DNA of 61,847 bases. Source: a virus. The position numbers were made by a program, and so were the translations under genes. Below are positions 32,105-41,666 of the stretch, piece after piece (the first letter of the stretch is position 1; each line of letters starts with the position of its first letter). The DNA lies in IMG/VR virus record IMGVR_UViG_3300048587_000332, positions 1 through 61,847 of that record; one strand, given 5' to 3'. The notes beneath the pieces were generated by a model that saw only the letters and a list, made by a program, of their open reading frames with translations, was not told where the DNA came from and searched no databases.

Positions 32105-33498
32105 TAGGTTGTCCACCCTGTAATGATGCCGCCGCTAATAGTCACCGTGCGGCTGACGCCTCCACTATCAAGTGCCGTTCTCGTCCCTGTAATACCTGCG
32201 TTTCCATTGTGGCGGTAAACTGTCCCTGAGTTGACCACTTCGAAATCTACGAAACAATCGAAGCCAGAACTGGAGGATTGCCACACGCGGGAGAAGGCTC
32301 CGTCCCCGTGCTCGATAGTATCCGTAGGGCCGAACTGTACGTCGTCCGAGAATTGCATATCGCCGCCGGAGTTGACGCGGAATTTGGTAACCCCGGCCAA
32401 TTGGATAATGATGGGGTCGGTTCCGGCAGTCCCATTTAGTACAATTTGGCCGCCGTTGAGAATTTGCTGCGTGGAGGTAATCCGATTGTAATTGGTTCCG
32501 TCCGAAATTTGGACATAAGATGCCGTCAAGTCTAGGACAAAAGTGCCTCTTGAGAATCTAGCAAAACTTCCTGTCATTACTAAGGAGCCGGTGCCGTCTG
32601 AGATAGCTACTTGAGTTCCGTCAATTTGGAGGAAGCGGCCTCCTGAATAACTTAATGCGACGGCAGTTGAAGAGATGCTCAGACTTTGAGCGCCGTTGCT
32701 CATGATAATGGCAGTCCCGGAGATGGTAGTGAGATAAGCGCCTCGGCTTAACACAATGTTGTTGGAGGCGTTAATTGTGATTGAAGCTGTGCCGTCGGAT
32801 AAACTTATCGAAGTTGTGGAAAGGTCTAGAGAGCGCGTCCCTTTTGTTAATACGATATTTCCGCTAGAGTTAATCACTACGGAGGCGGTTCCATCCCCAA
32901 TAGCAATGGCGCTACCGCTAATACTCACATTGCGGATTCCGTCTGACATTCGGATACCCGTGGAAGCGATTTCAAGCAAATAGCTTCCGTTTTGGAAGGT
33001 AGCAGTGCCCGTAAACAGCGCGGTCCCTGCAAGTAGCTTGCCGATCGACACAGAAGCGATGTCGTCGTCCTCGATCTGAGATTGAGTGGAGATGCCGGTC
33101 ACTGTCGAGCTAAGCTCACGCGGAGAAGCGAAACCGTTCTTCAGTTGGGTTTGCACCCAGAATGTAACGGGTGAAGTGGAGTCACCTCCAACACGGATGC
33201 GGCACGGGGCTTTGCCCACGGAAGCGACGATCTTAGGCTCCTCCAAGTCGTTCGCTCGCTTGGCATACACATTGTACCTATCTACGTTCAGGAAGCGCGG
33301 GAGATCTTCCCAAGTAAGTAGGAACTCGCTTCCTAGAAAGGAGTCAGACAGGGGCGTTACACGAAGAGCTTCGACTGTCGGAACCTGAGTACTGCCGGTC
33401 AGACGTGGAGCAAATGCGCTGCCTTGGCCTGCGGACGCAGTTCCGATGAGGGAGCGCATAGCGTCGGCTACGCGCTTCAACTCATTCTGCGTGACCAT
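32104..33498 (-). CDS. Tail fibre/spike with beta-repeat shaft (464 aa)
   Basis: The N-terminal 40 residues are helical (attachment). Residues 40-130 resemble a fibronectin III domain (VEALRVTPLSDS...FLLTWEDLPRFLNVDRYNVYAKR). From about 150 to 370 there are repeats of some 20 residues with ISDGTASITI-like strands and ISLSDG turns, a predicted beta-helical or triple-beta shaft. The C-terminal domain is distinct and probably the tip. It follows the nozzle-like gene, as expected for a receptor-binding protein. An in-frame GTG at 33522 inside the previous gene is an alternative start. Confidence 0.7.
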   Translation of the reverse strand: MVTQNELKRVADAMRSLIGTASAGQGSAFAPRLTGSTQVPTVEALRVTPLSDSFLGSEFLLTWEDLPRFLNVDRYNVYAKRANDLEEPKIVASVGKAPCRIRVGGDSTSPVTFWVQTQLKNGFASPRELSSTVTGISTQSQIEDDDIASVSIGKLLAGTALFTGTATFQNGSYLLEIASTGIRMSDGIRNVSISGSAIAIGDGTASVVINSSGNIVLTKGTRSLDLSTTSISLSDGTASITINASNNIVLSRGAYLTTISGTAIIMSNGAQSLSISSTAVALSYSGGRFLQIDGTQVAISDGTGSLVMTGSFARFSRGTFVLDLTASYVQISDGTNYNRITSTQQILNGGQIVLNGTAGTDPIIIQLAGVTKFRVNSGGDMQFSDDVQFGPTDTIEHGDGAFSRVWQSSSSGFDCFVDFEVVNSGTVYRHNGNAGITGTRTALDSGGVSRTVTISGGIITGWTT

Positions 33499-33505
33499 CG
33501 TGGAG

Positions 33506-35845
33506 TTAGTATCCAATGCCACCAGTGTACTCCCAAATAATTCTCATGCCGTGACATTCGAACTTCTCGTTGACTGCCGATTTTGCTACGTTGATCCCGA
33601 TTCGCTCGCCCACCTTGTAAATGTTGTCGCAATACTTGTAGGCGAGATAATCGGTACTCTGCGATCTACGCGGCGGCGGATACGCAGTGCCGGAAGCAAC
33701 CGATGTGCTCATGCTGTCAATAAAGAATGTGAGCGTCGGTTCCGTATCCCCCGTAAACTTCTTTCGTTCGAACACAACTGCATAGATGCATGGCACAAAT
33801 GTCGGTTTCTTGTATGTGTTCACGTTATTTCCCGAGGGAATGCCGAACAGGTTCGTCTTATAAGAGTAGGTATAATTCTGCGCAGCGGCGGGTACGTAGT
33901 CCTGTGTTCCGTCATCCTGGTAGTAGTTTAGCGAAACAGTATTAGTGCTCCTATTCCAACCGCTGCCGATTAGATAGTCTTTTGTGTCTGTCTCATAAAT
34001 CTGACCGCTTGCGATGCAAGACACAGGCAAATCCCAAGGAGTATACCAGAAGATACCCTCTTGTTGCAAGTCAAATACAAAGGTTCGCGTAAGCGAAGCA
34101 TCGGAAATGTTCGTTGCCTGCAACACAACCCAGTCAAGCTGGTCTACTTGGTAGGAAGTAAGATAGAGGCGCAGGTTTGAAACGCCATTCGACGGCGCTA
34201 GGCGCGTAGCCAGTTCTGCCCCCAGCGGGTCGCCAATAGGTTCCTTCTGGTTGTCGCGGGCGCGGAAAATGCGGTTGTTGTTGGACACCCAGTAGACCAC
34301 ATCGCCCTTGGCGCACATGCCCCACCCGTCCTTCGCCCCTACGTCAGTGAATAGCGGTTGGATGGAGAACGAGGGCTTGTCGAAGCCCTTCAGCCAGTAA
34401 GTGCGTCTCGTTGTGAAGATATAGAGCGATTCCGCCGTGGACACCATACCAACAAGCGGTTCCTGGAGGCGGAAGAAGTTCCCTAGTGTACCCGACGGCC
34501 AAGCCTCTTCGGGCTTCCCTTGGTCCAATTCTTCAAGGGCGCTGTAAAACAGCACGTTGCCAATTCCGTACCACAGACGGCCCGCGAACTTAACGATAGG
34601 CGTCGAGGGATGGGGCGTAGTGGTTCCGACGATCCCGCCGTCTTCCGCCAACACCGTAGGGGGCGGAGAATTGGAAGTGAGGGTAGGAGCTACGCTCGCC
34701 TTATCCAACTGCGAGTCTGGCACTGGGTCCAAACCATAATAAGTAATAGTCGCCCCGTTCGAATGGGAAGCTGCGGTCGTTCCGGCGAAGCCGCGCTCGA
34801 CGGTGAACGTAGTGCCGCTTACAGCAGTCACTTTAATGTATTCACTGCCAATGAGAATGGCGAAGTCGCCATACCCAGGGAAGTTGGTGGCGGAAGCCAC
34901 CACTAGCGAAAGTACACTCGAACTAATTCCGCCATTTAGTGTGGTTGTGACCGTCCCACCAGTCAAACCGCTCACAAAGCTATTGTCGGTGTAGGTCTGA
35001 GACGAACTGGGCGTCATTGCCGACACGTCAATGGTGTCTAGTTCGTACCAAGTACCGCCACCGTCAGTTGTGCGAAATACTACAACTGTAGGAAAATTGG
35101 TAGGGTCGGCGGGAACAACGTATGTCAATTTCGGCAAAAGGTTACTGAAAGCGCCCGTGTTGCTGGCCGGGAAGTCGTAGTTCGTTTCGAGCGGCGAACG
35201 GTTGGTAATGTGCCCCGTAAGACTCTTGTAGGCGTAGGTGTACTGCCACCCTTGCGAAACCGTGAAGGGGTGGGCGGAGGAAGTCCAAGCACTGTAGAGC
35301 GCATCGCCGGTCTTGTATTGGTTGGTCATCCGCGCGGCAGTAGACGGCCCCAAAGCGCCCCACGGTTTCACCGTCAAATCGTCTCCGTTGAAGACGACGG
35401 TACCGAGCTTTTCGCTGCTTGCGTTTGCGGGATATCCCTTGACATAGAGGAGGCCCCGAGACTCACACATCTCATGAGGGCGCGTGGAAGCGTTAATATC
35501 TCGGTACGAAGTGATTTGCGTCCACACGGTAGGCGCAGAAGGACGTGTATAATAGACGCTCCAAGTGGTGGATGCCGTGTCGTAGACAGACGCCATCACA
35601 AAGGACTTGGGCGAAGCGCCCATGGTCGTATAGCAATAGAGACGGTCGATTCGCTTATTCGCCCCGATGGTACTGGCGGCAGCTACCTGAGACATTGATC
35701 CGCGCTTCTTGAGGAACCCTCCTGTAGCGGTCTGGTTATTCAAGCCAGAGACAATACGCGGAGCTGGATCAAGGTCCGACAGGATAGCGTCGAACGGAAG
35801 CCGAAGGGGAATAGATATGCCGTCAAGCTGATTCTCTTGTGCCAT
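33506..35845 (-). CDS. Tail nozzle / tail tubular protein B-like (779 aa)
   Basis: A 779-residue beta-rich protein of propeller-like sequence (repeated aromatic strands: RLWYGIGNVLFYSALEE; ESLYIFTTRRTYWLKGF; VVYWVSNNNRIFRARDN). This resembles the gp12-type nozzles that cap the short tails of T7-like phages. The N-terminus IPLRLPFDAILSD matches the opening of that family loosely. Its place between the adaptor genes and the fibre supports the call. SD and start are ordinary; GTG/ATG options of the fibre gene overlap its end. Confidence 0.7.
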   Translation of the reverse strand: MAQENQLDGISIPLRLPFDAILSDLDPAPRIVSGLNNQTATGGFLKKRGSMSQVAAASTIGANKRIDRLYCYTTMGASPKSFVMASVYDTASTTWSVYYTRPSAPTVWTQITSYRDINASTRPHEMCESRGLLYVKGYPANASSEKLGTVVFNGDDLTVKPWGALGPSTAARMTNQYKTGDALYSAWTSSAHPFTVSQGWQYTYAYKSLTGHITNRSPLETNYDFPASNTGAFSNLLPKLTYVVPADPTNFPTVVVFRTTDGGGTWYELDTIDVSAMTPSSSQTYTDNSFVSGLTGGTVTTTLNGGISSSVLSLVVASATNFPGYGDFAILIGSEYIKVTAVSGTTFTVERGFAGTTAASHSNGATITYYGLDPVPDSQLDKASVAPTLTSNSPPPTVLAEDGGIVGTTTPHPSTPIVKFAGRLWYGIGNVLFYSALEELDQGKPEEAWPSGTLGNFFRLQEPLVGMVSTAESLYIFTTRRTYWLKGFDKPSFSIQPLFTDVGAKDGWGMCAKGDVVYWVSNNNRIFRARDNQKEPIGDPLGAELATRLAPSNGVSNLRLYLTSYQVDQLDWVVLQATNISDASLTRTFVFDLQQEGIFWYTPWDLPVSCIASGQIYETDTKDYLIGSGWNRSTNTVSLNYYQDDGTQDYVPAAAQNYTYSYKTNLFGIPSGNNVNTYKKPTFVPCIYAVVFERKKFTGDTEPTLTFFIDSMSTSVASGTAYPPPRRSQSTDYLAYKYCDNIYKVGERIGINVAKSAVNEKFECHGMRIIWEYTGGIGY

Positions 35846-35853
35846 TGATCCCC

Positions 35854-37158
35854 TTACATATAGAATTCAGGATAAAGTGCTCGTTGCAGATACGCCGCTG
35901 GGCCGAAGTTGGCGTACATCCCCGTAGGAGATACGTCGAACAAATCCTTTGGTGTGAGCAAGCTAGTGATCTGATCGCCGAGGTTGGCGAAGTTGCTGAT
36001 TACCTTCAGCCCATCCAGATAGTCTTGCCCGAAGGGTGCTCCCGGTGTGCCGAGATTGCCCGTTGCGTTGAAGTTCTGGATTGTGAACGGGTTGCTCCCT
36101 TGGTAGATGCCTTGCAGCAGTTGGATGAAAGAATCAATCGCCGAACGATTACCCGCAGGGCTATTGCCCGTTCCGCTACCGCTGCCAGTACCGCCCGAGC
36201 CGCCCGTACCGGGCGTCGTTGGTGCGGTGGGCGTCGATTGCGAAAAGATGCCCTGCGCCGCAGGCGAGGACGCCGCGCTCTGGAGAGCCGCTTGCAGGTC
36301 CGACACGTTGGTGAACTGCTGCGGGATGATGTACTGGAGCCCCGCATTTACCGTCGGATTGTTTCGGTTTTCAAAGAGAAACTTACCAATGTCATCCTGC
36401 CCGGAAATGAAGTAAGGCGCATACGCGCTCAAGTCTACCAACTGGCCCGTCAGCGGGTCCGCATAGCGATACATGCCCACCCCACCAGGGCCGCTTACGG
36501 TACCCGAGCCGGGACCGAAGACGTTGCCCATCTTCTGGGACCAGTCGCGAATATCGCCACTCTCGTTCAGAATCGGCGCATTTAGGCCAAGAAGCTCCAT
36601 CAGCTTCCGCGCCCCTTGATCGTTCAAGAAGCGATCCCCCACCGTCCACGCTTGGCCTGTATCAGAATTGATACCTTTCCAGTCTGCGAACGGATTGAAT
36701 CCGAAAGCGCCCCAGCTATCGGGCGTACCCGTGGACACGCTGCCGTCCGGGTTCAGCACAGGCCCGCCGAAGTTCGGCGTCTGCACATTCTGGCCCATAC
36801 TCTCCACAAAATACGGAGACATGAAATTCGTCGCAGGTGCATACGGATTTGGTGCGGCGCTTGCGTCCCCGGAAGGGGCCTGCGTAGGCGCTGCCGGGGG
36901 CACCGAAAACATCGGATTTGCCGGGGCCGTAGGCGCAGCCTGCGGAGTCGGAGACGGCGTATTCCTCACGCTATAGCCAGAAGTGCGCGAGGTGGCTCCG
37001 TAACTGGAGGTGGGAGCGTAGGGCTGCGAGGTGCGGCCACCGAAGGTCTCTTCGAAAGTAGCTGTTCGCCCAGTGGTAGGGACGGGTTCGTTGGGGCCGT
37101 AGTTGACGCGAGGCGTTGGAGTCGCCGTTCTTGAAAGTCGAATCGCATTAGTAGCCAT
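35854..37158 (-). CDS. Pro/Gly/Thr-rich structural protein (434 aa)
   Basis: The first 120 residues are low-complexity Pro/Thr/Ser/Ala (SVPPAAPTQAPSGDASAAP) and probably disordered. Residues 130-290 look globular. A Gly/Ser/Thr linker follows, then a C-terminal helical domain (AIDSFIQLLQGIYQGSNPF). The ATG at 37158 overlaps the stop of the adaptor gene (TAATG). The layout fits a minor virion protein of tail or connector; there is no specific family match. Confidence 0.55.
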   Translation of the reverse strand: MATNAIRLSRTATPTPRVNYGPNEPVPTTGRTATFEETFGGRTSQPYAPTSSYGATSRTSGYSVRNTPSPTPQAAPTAPANPMFSVPPAAPTQAPSGDASAAPNPYAPATNFMSPYFVESMGQNVQTPNFGGPVLNPDGSVSTGTPDSWGAFGFNPFADWKGINSDTGQAWTVGDRFLNDQGARKLMELLGLNAPILNESGDIRDWSQKMGNVFGPGSGTVSGPGGVGMYRYADPLTGQLVDLSAYAPYFISGQDDIGKFLFENRNNPTVNAGLQYIIPQQFTNVSDLQAALQSAASSPAAQGIFSQSTPTAPTTPGTGGSGGTGSGSGTGNSPAGNRSAIDSFIQLLQGIYQGSNPFTIQNFNATGNLGTPGAPFGQDYLDGLKVISNFANLGDQITSLLTPKDLFDVSPTGMYANFGPAAYLQRALYPEFYM

Positions 37159-37850
37159 TATCGGTACCACCCTCCCTTAAATGAGTCGAGCGGGAAGTTC
37201 GGCGCAATCGGCTGGTCCCCCAGATTGATGCCCTCTTCCGCCGCCTTCCGCTCTAGCGAATACTCCGCCTGCGCTCGCAATGCTTCGTATTCACGAATAC
37301 GACGCGGGTCTGTCTTCGCCAAACAATAGTGGCCTACATCCACCAGCGTTTGAAAATAGTGGTCATCAAATGGAATGACCGAATTGATGGTTGCGCCCGT
37401 CACCTTCGTTGGGTTCTTTTTGTAGGTACACTGAATGACCCAATCGGTGGGGTCGAGACCCTCGGGAAACCTCGGGAACAGCCGAAAGCACTGCCGCGCC
37501 GTATCATACGAGATATCGTCAGGAAGCGCCATGTACCATGTTTCCTTCAGATCCTTCGTAACTAACAGCGTCTTCTCAAACGGCGGATCGCTCGCAATCC
37601 CGAGTATCTGCGCTTTGCGCAAGCCCCGGAAGTCCGAGGGGGCACAAACCAGCGGCGAATAGTGGTCCTGTTCGCCCGTAATCGGATGCCACGGCGGCAT
37701 ATCCGCCATTGTTTCGCGCCAGTCGCACTTGTCCCACATCATGTTAAGAATCTGGTTGCACACCAGCGGCCCCACCTGCGACTCGCTTACGCGAGGCACA
37801 TTCTGGCACAGGTAGGCCAAAACATCTTCCCATGTGTAGGTTCTGGACAT
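37158..37850 (-). CDS. Head-to-tail adaptor-like protein B (230 aa)
   Basis: An N-terminal helix (YTWEDVLAYLCQNVPRV), a Trp-rich beta core (PPWHPITGEQDHYSPL; ETWYMALPDDISYD; PTDWVIQCTYKKNP), then VIPFDDHYFQTLVDVGHYCL and a C-terminal charged helix. It resembles the next upstream gene in architecture and size, so the pair may be adaptor (gp11-like tail tubular A) paralogues joining portal to nozzle. Its stop and start overlap its neighbours by 1 nt. Confidence 0.6.
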   Translation of the reverse strand: MSRTYTWEDVLAYLCQNVPRVSESQVGPLVCNQILNMMWDKCDWRETMADMPPWHPITGEQDHYSPLVCAPSDFRGLRKAQILGIASDPPFEKTLLVTKDLKETWYMALPDDISYDTARQCFRLFPRFPEGLDPTDWVIQCTYKKNPTKVTGATINSVIPFDDHYFQTLVDVGHYCLAKTDPRRIREYEALRAQAEYSLERKAAEEGINLGDQPIAPNFPLDSFKGGWYR

Positions 37851-38521
37851 TACCGCTGCTCCTTACTCTGCATCGATCCCGGCCACGTAAATAGCAAGTC
37901 TTCGCGTCCCTTCATTGCTTCAAGCATCGAAATCACTTTGCCCCACTGGCCCGAATGCTGCGTTTGGCCGTTGGCCATAATAGTCGAAGTACCCGCCCGC
38001 TGGTCGTCCGCAAACTTGTAGGCGTAGTAGAGTACAATTTCTTGATAGACCGGAAACCACTCCTCGGGGAAGACTGGAGCATCTGACGTAGCCGTGATTT
38101 CCGTGTGCTTTATTTTGTAGATCGCCAACAGCCACTTATCGCCGCCAGCCGGAGGTTGGGGAAACAGCCGGTACTTGTCAGTGGCCCCCTGCACGAACAT
38201 TACCTTAGAGGGCTTGCCCGTCTGTTTGGGGTCCGCTGGCAACATCGGCACAATATCCAAGGGAGTGAACTTGTCCCCCTCGGGGAGCCACGCTTGCTGC
38301 AAATACAAGAAATCAGCAGGCTCGGTAACCGTGTAATCTACGGCATTGCCCGTAATCTGCACCGCAGGCATATTCCCGATTGTCCAGCGCCAAGGCGCAT
38401 ACATCCAGAAGAACTTAGACGCCAAATCGAGGGTCTGGACACCTACGTCCGTTCCATCGATAGGCTGATCCTTGATGAACTTCTTTGCGTATGTAAGCGC
38501 CTTGCCGACTGTATAAGCCAT
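37850..38521 (-). CDS. Head-to-tail adaptor-like protein A (223 aa)
   Basis: N-terminal helices (VGKALTYAKKFIKD), then WMYAPWRWTIGNM, a beta core (FLYLQQAWLPEGDKFTPLDI), and FPEEWFPVYQEIVLYYAYKFADD, which is the family's most typical segment of phage gp11-like/tail tubular A proteins. Together with the gene at 37158 it would form the ring between portal and nozzle. AGGAG precedes the start. Confidence 0.6.
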   Translation of the reverse strand: MAYTVGKALTYAKKFIKDQPIDGTDVGVQTLDLASKFFWMYAPWRWTIGNMPAVQITGNAVDYTVTEPADFLYLQQAWLPEGDKFTPLDIVPMLPADPKQTGKPSKVMFVQGATDKYRLFPQPPAGGDKWLLAIYKIKHTEITATSDAPVFPEEWFPVYQEIVLYYAYKFADDQRAGTSTIMANGQTQHSGQWGKVISMLEAMKGREDLLFTWPGSMQSKEQR

Positions 38522-38532
38522 TCAGATCTCCT

Positions 38533-38937
38533 TTAGATGGTCATGTTAAAGGTCATCGAACCCCCGAAACGGCTCATGTTCGCCATTACAAGCGGCTTTT
38601 CGTGAGGAGCCAACTCCTCCGCCGTACAGTTCTTGCCGCAAATGCCGCACACCACATGCAGCTTTCCGTCGGAGCACCACTGGCCGCCAAAAGCGGAAGT
38701 TCCGTCGGGCATCTTGTGCGTACACATGCTCTCAACGATGCGGCGGTTTTCTTCGGTGCGCGCCGCGTCCTGGGCCTGTCTGCGAGCCTGAGCAACACGC
38801 CGCTCCTGCTGAGCACGAAGCTCCGCTTCCTCGCGTTCAAGCCGCGCGAGTTGCAATTCTTTGAGACGTTCATCAACACTGGTTTGCGCCTGAGCAGGCG
38901 CATCGGTTCCCTTCAGCGGGGGACTAATAGAAGGCAT
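38533..38937 (-). CDS. Coiled-coil protein with C-terminal zinc ribbon (134 aa)
   Basis: The start is the ATG at 38937, 5 nt after GAGAGGA. Residues 30-75 are a charged coiled coil (LQLARLEREEAELRAQQERR). Residues 78-115 carry CTHK...WCSDGK...CGICGKNC, enough Cys/His for one or two zinc ions. It is expressed with structural genes from the late promoter at 38983-38991. It may be a minor virion or assembly protein. Confidence 0.55.
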   Translation of the reverse strand: MPSISPPLKGTDAPAQAQTSVDERLKELQLARLEREEAELRAQQERRVAQARRQAQDAARTEENRRIVESMCTHKMPDGTSAFGGQWCSDGKLHVVCGICGKNCTAEELAPHEKPLVMANMSRFGGSMTFNMTI

Positions 38938-38982
38938 GGTCTTTCCTCTCGGCATAGAATAAGCAGCATAGCTGCTACTTCT

Positions 38983-38991
38983 ATTTTACCA
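38983..38991 (-). promoter_or_regulatory. Late extended -10 promoter (minus)
   Basis: On the minus strand TGG TAAAAT AGAAGTAGC, identical over 18 bases to the promoter before the portal gene. The leader to 38937 contains the palindrome GCAGCTATGCTGC. Confidence 0.7.
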
Positions 38992-39021
38992 TTGGCCTTC
39001 GGCATCTAAATGGAAGGATAT

Positions 39022-39609
39022 CTAAGCTCTACCCATATCCTGGGCAAAGCGTTGATCGTCACGAGACGATCCAAACTTACCGCCGACCCGCTCGCACTGC
39101 TCCTGGGTAATCCACCCGAGCTTGAAAAGCTCAGTAAACACCCGCTTCCATCCCTTACGCACGATTGGCCCCGGCACCCGGCGCTCCACGAAAAGCTGCT
39201 TGTCCGGGTCGTCCTTACAATCAATATGGTTGTTGTATGGGTGCGGCACCTTCACCGTTTGGAACGAGTGGAGTGTGTTTTCCGGCATAATCCCACGATG
39301 ATACAGCACCGTGCTGTACTCGCTCTTCTCGTGCCAATTGCTTCTCGAAATGAACTTCAGCGTCGGATTGCGCGGATGGTCATAAAAGTGCAAATGTGGC
39401 GCATAAACACGTACCAGCCTCTCCAACTGCGTATGGGCCATCGGCCTCCCGGCATTATACTCAGGATCAATGATTGACCCGTCTTCGTTCTCGATTACGG
39501 CGGAGGTTTGCTCCTTCTCCGCCCTGTCAATGAACTCGCCGGTACGGTCGATCTTGTCTCCGAGGCGCTGTCTCTCCAACGAAGCTGAATCAAATACGGC
39601 GTGTGCCAT
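39022..39609 (-). CDS. Hypothetical late protein (195 aa)
   Basis: A 195-residue, charged and aromatic-rich protein (HLHFYDHPRNPTLKFI; RSNWHEKSEYSTVLYHR) without recognised motif. It follows GGAGA. The 3' end is 28 bp from the late promoter at 38983. Small conserved head-assembly proteins occur at this place in related gene orders, but nothing here proves such a role. Confidence 0.5.
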   Translation of the reverse strand: MAHAVFDSASLERQRLGDKIDRTGEFIDRAEKEQTSAVIENEDGSIIDPEYNAGRPMAHTQLERLVRVYAPHLHFYDHPRNPTLKFISRSNWHEKSEYSTVLYHRGIMPENTLHSFQTVKVPHPYNNHIDCKDDPDKQLFVERRVPGPIVRKGWKRVFTELFKLGWITQEQCERVGGKFGSSRDDQRFAQDMGRA

Positions 39610-39869
39610 TAATGGGATCTCCGATCCAGAGCAAGCTCTGTCTTTACTTCGATCAGGGCCTCGCGCATCTTGGCAAGTTCCTTGTTTGTCTCTTTGAGTT
39701 CCATAGTCAGTGCTTGATTCTGCGTAAGTGCATTGTTCACGTCTCTCGAAAGTGCATCCAATTTCGATTGCATGGTAAAAAACATAGCCATGCCTAAGAC
39801 CACGACACTCAACAGCTTAAACACAGAGACCCCAAAGGTTTTTTCCAGAAACTCATTAACTGTGTCCAT
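39609..39869 (-). CDS. Membrane-anchored coiled-coil protein, spanin/XhlA-like (86 aa)
   Basis: The start is the ATG at 39869 with GGGGAGA upstream. One hydrophobic span (VFKLLSVVVLGMAMFF, about 16-31) is followed by an extended charged coiled coil (ETNKELAKMREALIEVKTEL). This is the topology of inner-membrane spanins or XhlA-type lysis proteins: short N-in, helical periplasmic domain. It lies far from the endolysin, so a virion-linked or membrane-anchor role is also possible. Confidence 0.5.
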   Translation of the reverse strand: MDTVNEFLEKTFGVSVFKLLSVVVLGMAMFFTMQSKLDALSRDVNNALTQNQALTMELKETNKELAKMREALIEVKTELALDRRSH

Positions 39870-39882
39870 GGCGGTCTCCCCT

Positions 39883-40509
39883 CTAAAAAATGATCGCTTC
39901 GAGGGTACTGCCGCTGCTCGGGATATAAGCAGCCTCAAAGACAATCGTATTCCCGGAAATCGTGTAGGAAACTCCCTCGTCCTGAATGGTACCGTTCAAG
40001 ATGACAATGACAAAGGAAGGAGGGATAACGGAGAGGGTGAACGTGTCATTTACCCCGTCAATGGTGCCGGAAGGCGTCTCGCGGATAGGTGTGGAAAGTG
40101 CGCTCACGGAAACCCCCTGGCATGGTGTCGGGGCAGTGGTGCCCGCAGTCGGAAGCGAAAACGAGGGTTCTACAATCGCGTGCGGCGTAGCCGTCACCGT
40201 GAACAGGCTCCCGGTCGCCAGCGTATTCCCCTCATAGTCAACGAAAAACGAAACGTACTTTGTGTTCGGCGGCGAAATCGAAGTGTTGAAACGGAGCTTC
40301 GCGGGCGACTGAAACTCGCCATCTTTGATCTGGAAACTAACCCACTGAGGCAGCTTCGTGCGCTGCTGTGCATACACTTTGTAGAAACTTGTATAAGCGG
40401 TCGAGCCACGCAGCGGAGGGACCAAACCGACTAGCATCCATCCATTGAACTTCGTCCCGTCCGAGTAGCTGATAGTACCAGTCAGTTCCGCTTTTTGTTC
40501 ACTCGCCAT
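39883..40509 (-). CDS. Beta-rich virion protein, leaderless (208 aa)
   Basis: Two beta domains: residues 8-110 resemble an immunoglobulin-like fold (ELTGTISYSDGTKFNGWMLV). Residues 150-208 carry DGVNDTFTLSVIPPSFVIVILNGTIQ and VSYTISGNTIVFEAA, a motif repeated in many phage baseplate and fibre-associated proteins. It is probably a capsid or tail decoration. The -10 TAAAAT ends 6 nt before the ATG and no Shine-Dalgarno exists, so the mRNA should be leaderless. Confidence 0.6.
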   Translation of the reverse strand: MASEQKAELTGTISYSDGTKFNGWMLVGLVPPLRGSTAYTSFYKVYAQQRTKLPQWVSFQIKDGEFQSPAKLRFNTSISPPNTKYVSFFVDYEGNTLATGSLFTVTATPHAIVEPSFSLPTAGTTAPTPCQGVSVSALSTPIRETPSGTIDGVNDTFTLSVIPPSFVIVILNGTIQDEGVSYTISGNTIVFEAAYIPSSGSTLEAIIF

Positions 40510-40515
40510 ACTTTT

Positions 40516-40524
40516 ATTTTACCA
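40516..40524 (-). promoter_or_regulatory. Late promoter giving a leaderless mRNA (minus)
   Basis: TGG TAAAAT, then six bases (AAAAGT), then the ATG at 40509. Upstream is the perfect palindrome TGCCGAAGGCA. Confidence 0.7.
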
Positions 40525-40556
40525 TGCCTTCGGCAAGTGATTATCCGCACTAATAA

Positions 40557-40588
40557 ACAAAAAGGGAGGCGTTTTTACACGCCTCCCT
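40557..40588 (-). terminator. Terminator of the capsid gene (minus)
   Basis: On the minus strand GGGAGGCG...CGCCTCCC with an 8-nt loop, followed by TTTTTG. It lies 38 bp after the capsid stop and upstream of the promoter at 40516, so the capsid transcript is closed before the next unit. Confidence 0.85.
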
Positions 40589-40625
40589 ATCGAGGAGAAA
40601 CCAGCCTACGCCCGTCGCCAAAAGA

Positions 40626-41666
40626 CTAGGAAACCTGGGTCGGAGTATCGTAGTAGATAAACCGATTAAAGGTCGATCCGCCCGTCAAAGTGTCGGTCAA
40701 CACCTTCGCCACATAGAAGAAGTTGTACGACACAAAGCCGCCAATAGAACCAGTGGGGTTCGCAATCGAGGGTTCCAGATTGCCCACGACGTTCAGCCGG
40801 AAACGCTGAGTCTTGGGATCGGTAACCTTCGTCGGACCCTTGGCCGCAAGCTGCGAACCGCCGATACCGCCATCGCCGAAGATGTAGGTACGGTAGTTGC
40901 TCGAATTGATGTATACGTTGGTAGACACCTTAAACATCACACCATTAAAGGTGAAGGCCTGACCACGGTCTTCGACCTTCTCAAATGGGTTGCCTTCAGT
41001 GTACTTGCGAACGTCCACAACGCCATTAGCCGCAGGATCGTTCACCACGTCAAACACAATGTAGGGGTGGATGATGCCGCAGAAGTAGCCCTTCGCGGAG
41101 CCGCTCTGCATGGGGCGTACATCATTGCCCTGCAAATACGCATGAGATAGGCGAATGTCGCCAGAACTCAGGTAGGTGCCCAGCAGCGCCGAACTGCGAT
41201 CCGCAGCGGAAATGCTGTCGATCTCGTTCCGGGTGATGGTATCCACCGTGTACGCAGCCCGGTAGGACATACGCTCGGTTGCGTTCTGGACAATCCCGCC
41301 GTCGTCAATCGAGGTCAGAATGACCCGATCAGACAGGGTAACGAAGTCCATGTACTGAGACAGCGTGGCCGTAATCACGTCGCTGTTCAGCGCCAACCCG
41401 GTGCCGACCGCACCTTCAGCAGCAGCGCCGACTGCCGTGGTGTTGGTGCCCAGTTCGCGGAAACGGTACCACTGAACGGTATTACCCGACTGCTTCGGCA
41501 TGTCGTCCATCTTCAGAACGTCCATAAAGACGAACTTCTTCTGGAGAGTATCCAACGCCTTAGTCTGGTAGTGGTAAATATACAGGCCGGTCGAAGACCC
41601 ACCCGTATAATTGTGCTGCAACGAAGTGTTGCCTTGAAGAATTACAGAAGCCGGGGTATAAGCCAT
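40626..41666 (-). CDS. Major capsid protein, N4-gp56-like (346 aa)
   Basis: The opening TGLYIYHYQTKALDTLQKKFVF and the following GNTVQWYRFRELGTNTTAVGAAAEG match the start of the N4-gp56 family of HK97-fold capsid proteins. ITATLSQYMDFVTLSDRV is the conserved P-domain strand, and TVDTITRNEIDSI the spine helix. Length is typical. Scaffold and portal genes lie directly upstream. The promoter at 41690-41698 and a strong TAGGAGG give it its own strong transcript, ended at 40557-40588. Confidence 0.85.
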   Translation of the reverse strand: MAYTPASVILQGNTSLQHNYTGGSSTGLYIYHYQTKALDTLQKKFVFMDVLKMDDMPKQSGNTVQWYRFRELGTNTTAVGAAAEGAVGTGLALNSDVITATLSQYMDFVTLSDRVILTSIDDGGIVQNATERMSYRAAYTVDTITRNEIDSISAADRSSALLGTYLSSGDIRLSHAYLQGNDVRPMQSGSAKGYFCGIIHPYIVFDVVNDPAANGVVDVRKYTEGNPFEKVEDRGQAFTFNGVMFKVSTNVYINSSNYRTYIFGDGGIGGSQLAAKGPTKVTDPKTQRFRLNVVGNLEPSIANPTGSIGGFVSYNFFYVAKVLTDTLTGGSTFNRFIYYDTPTQVS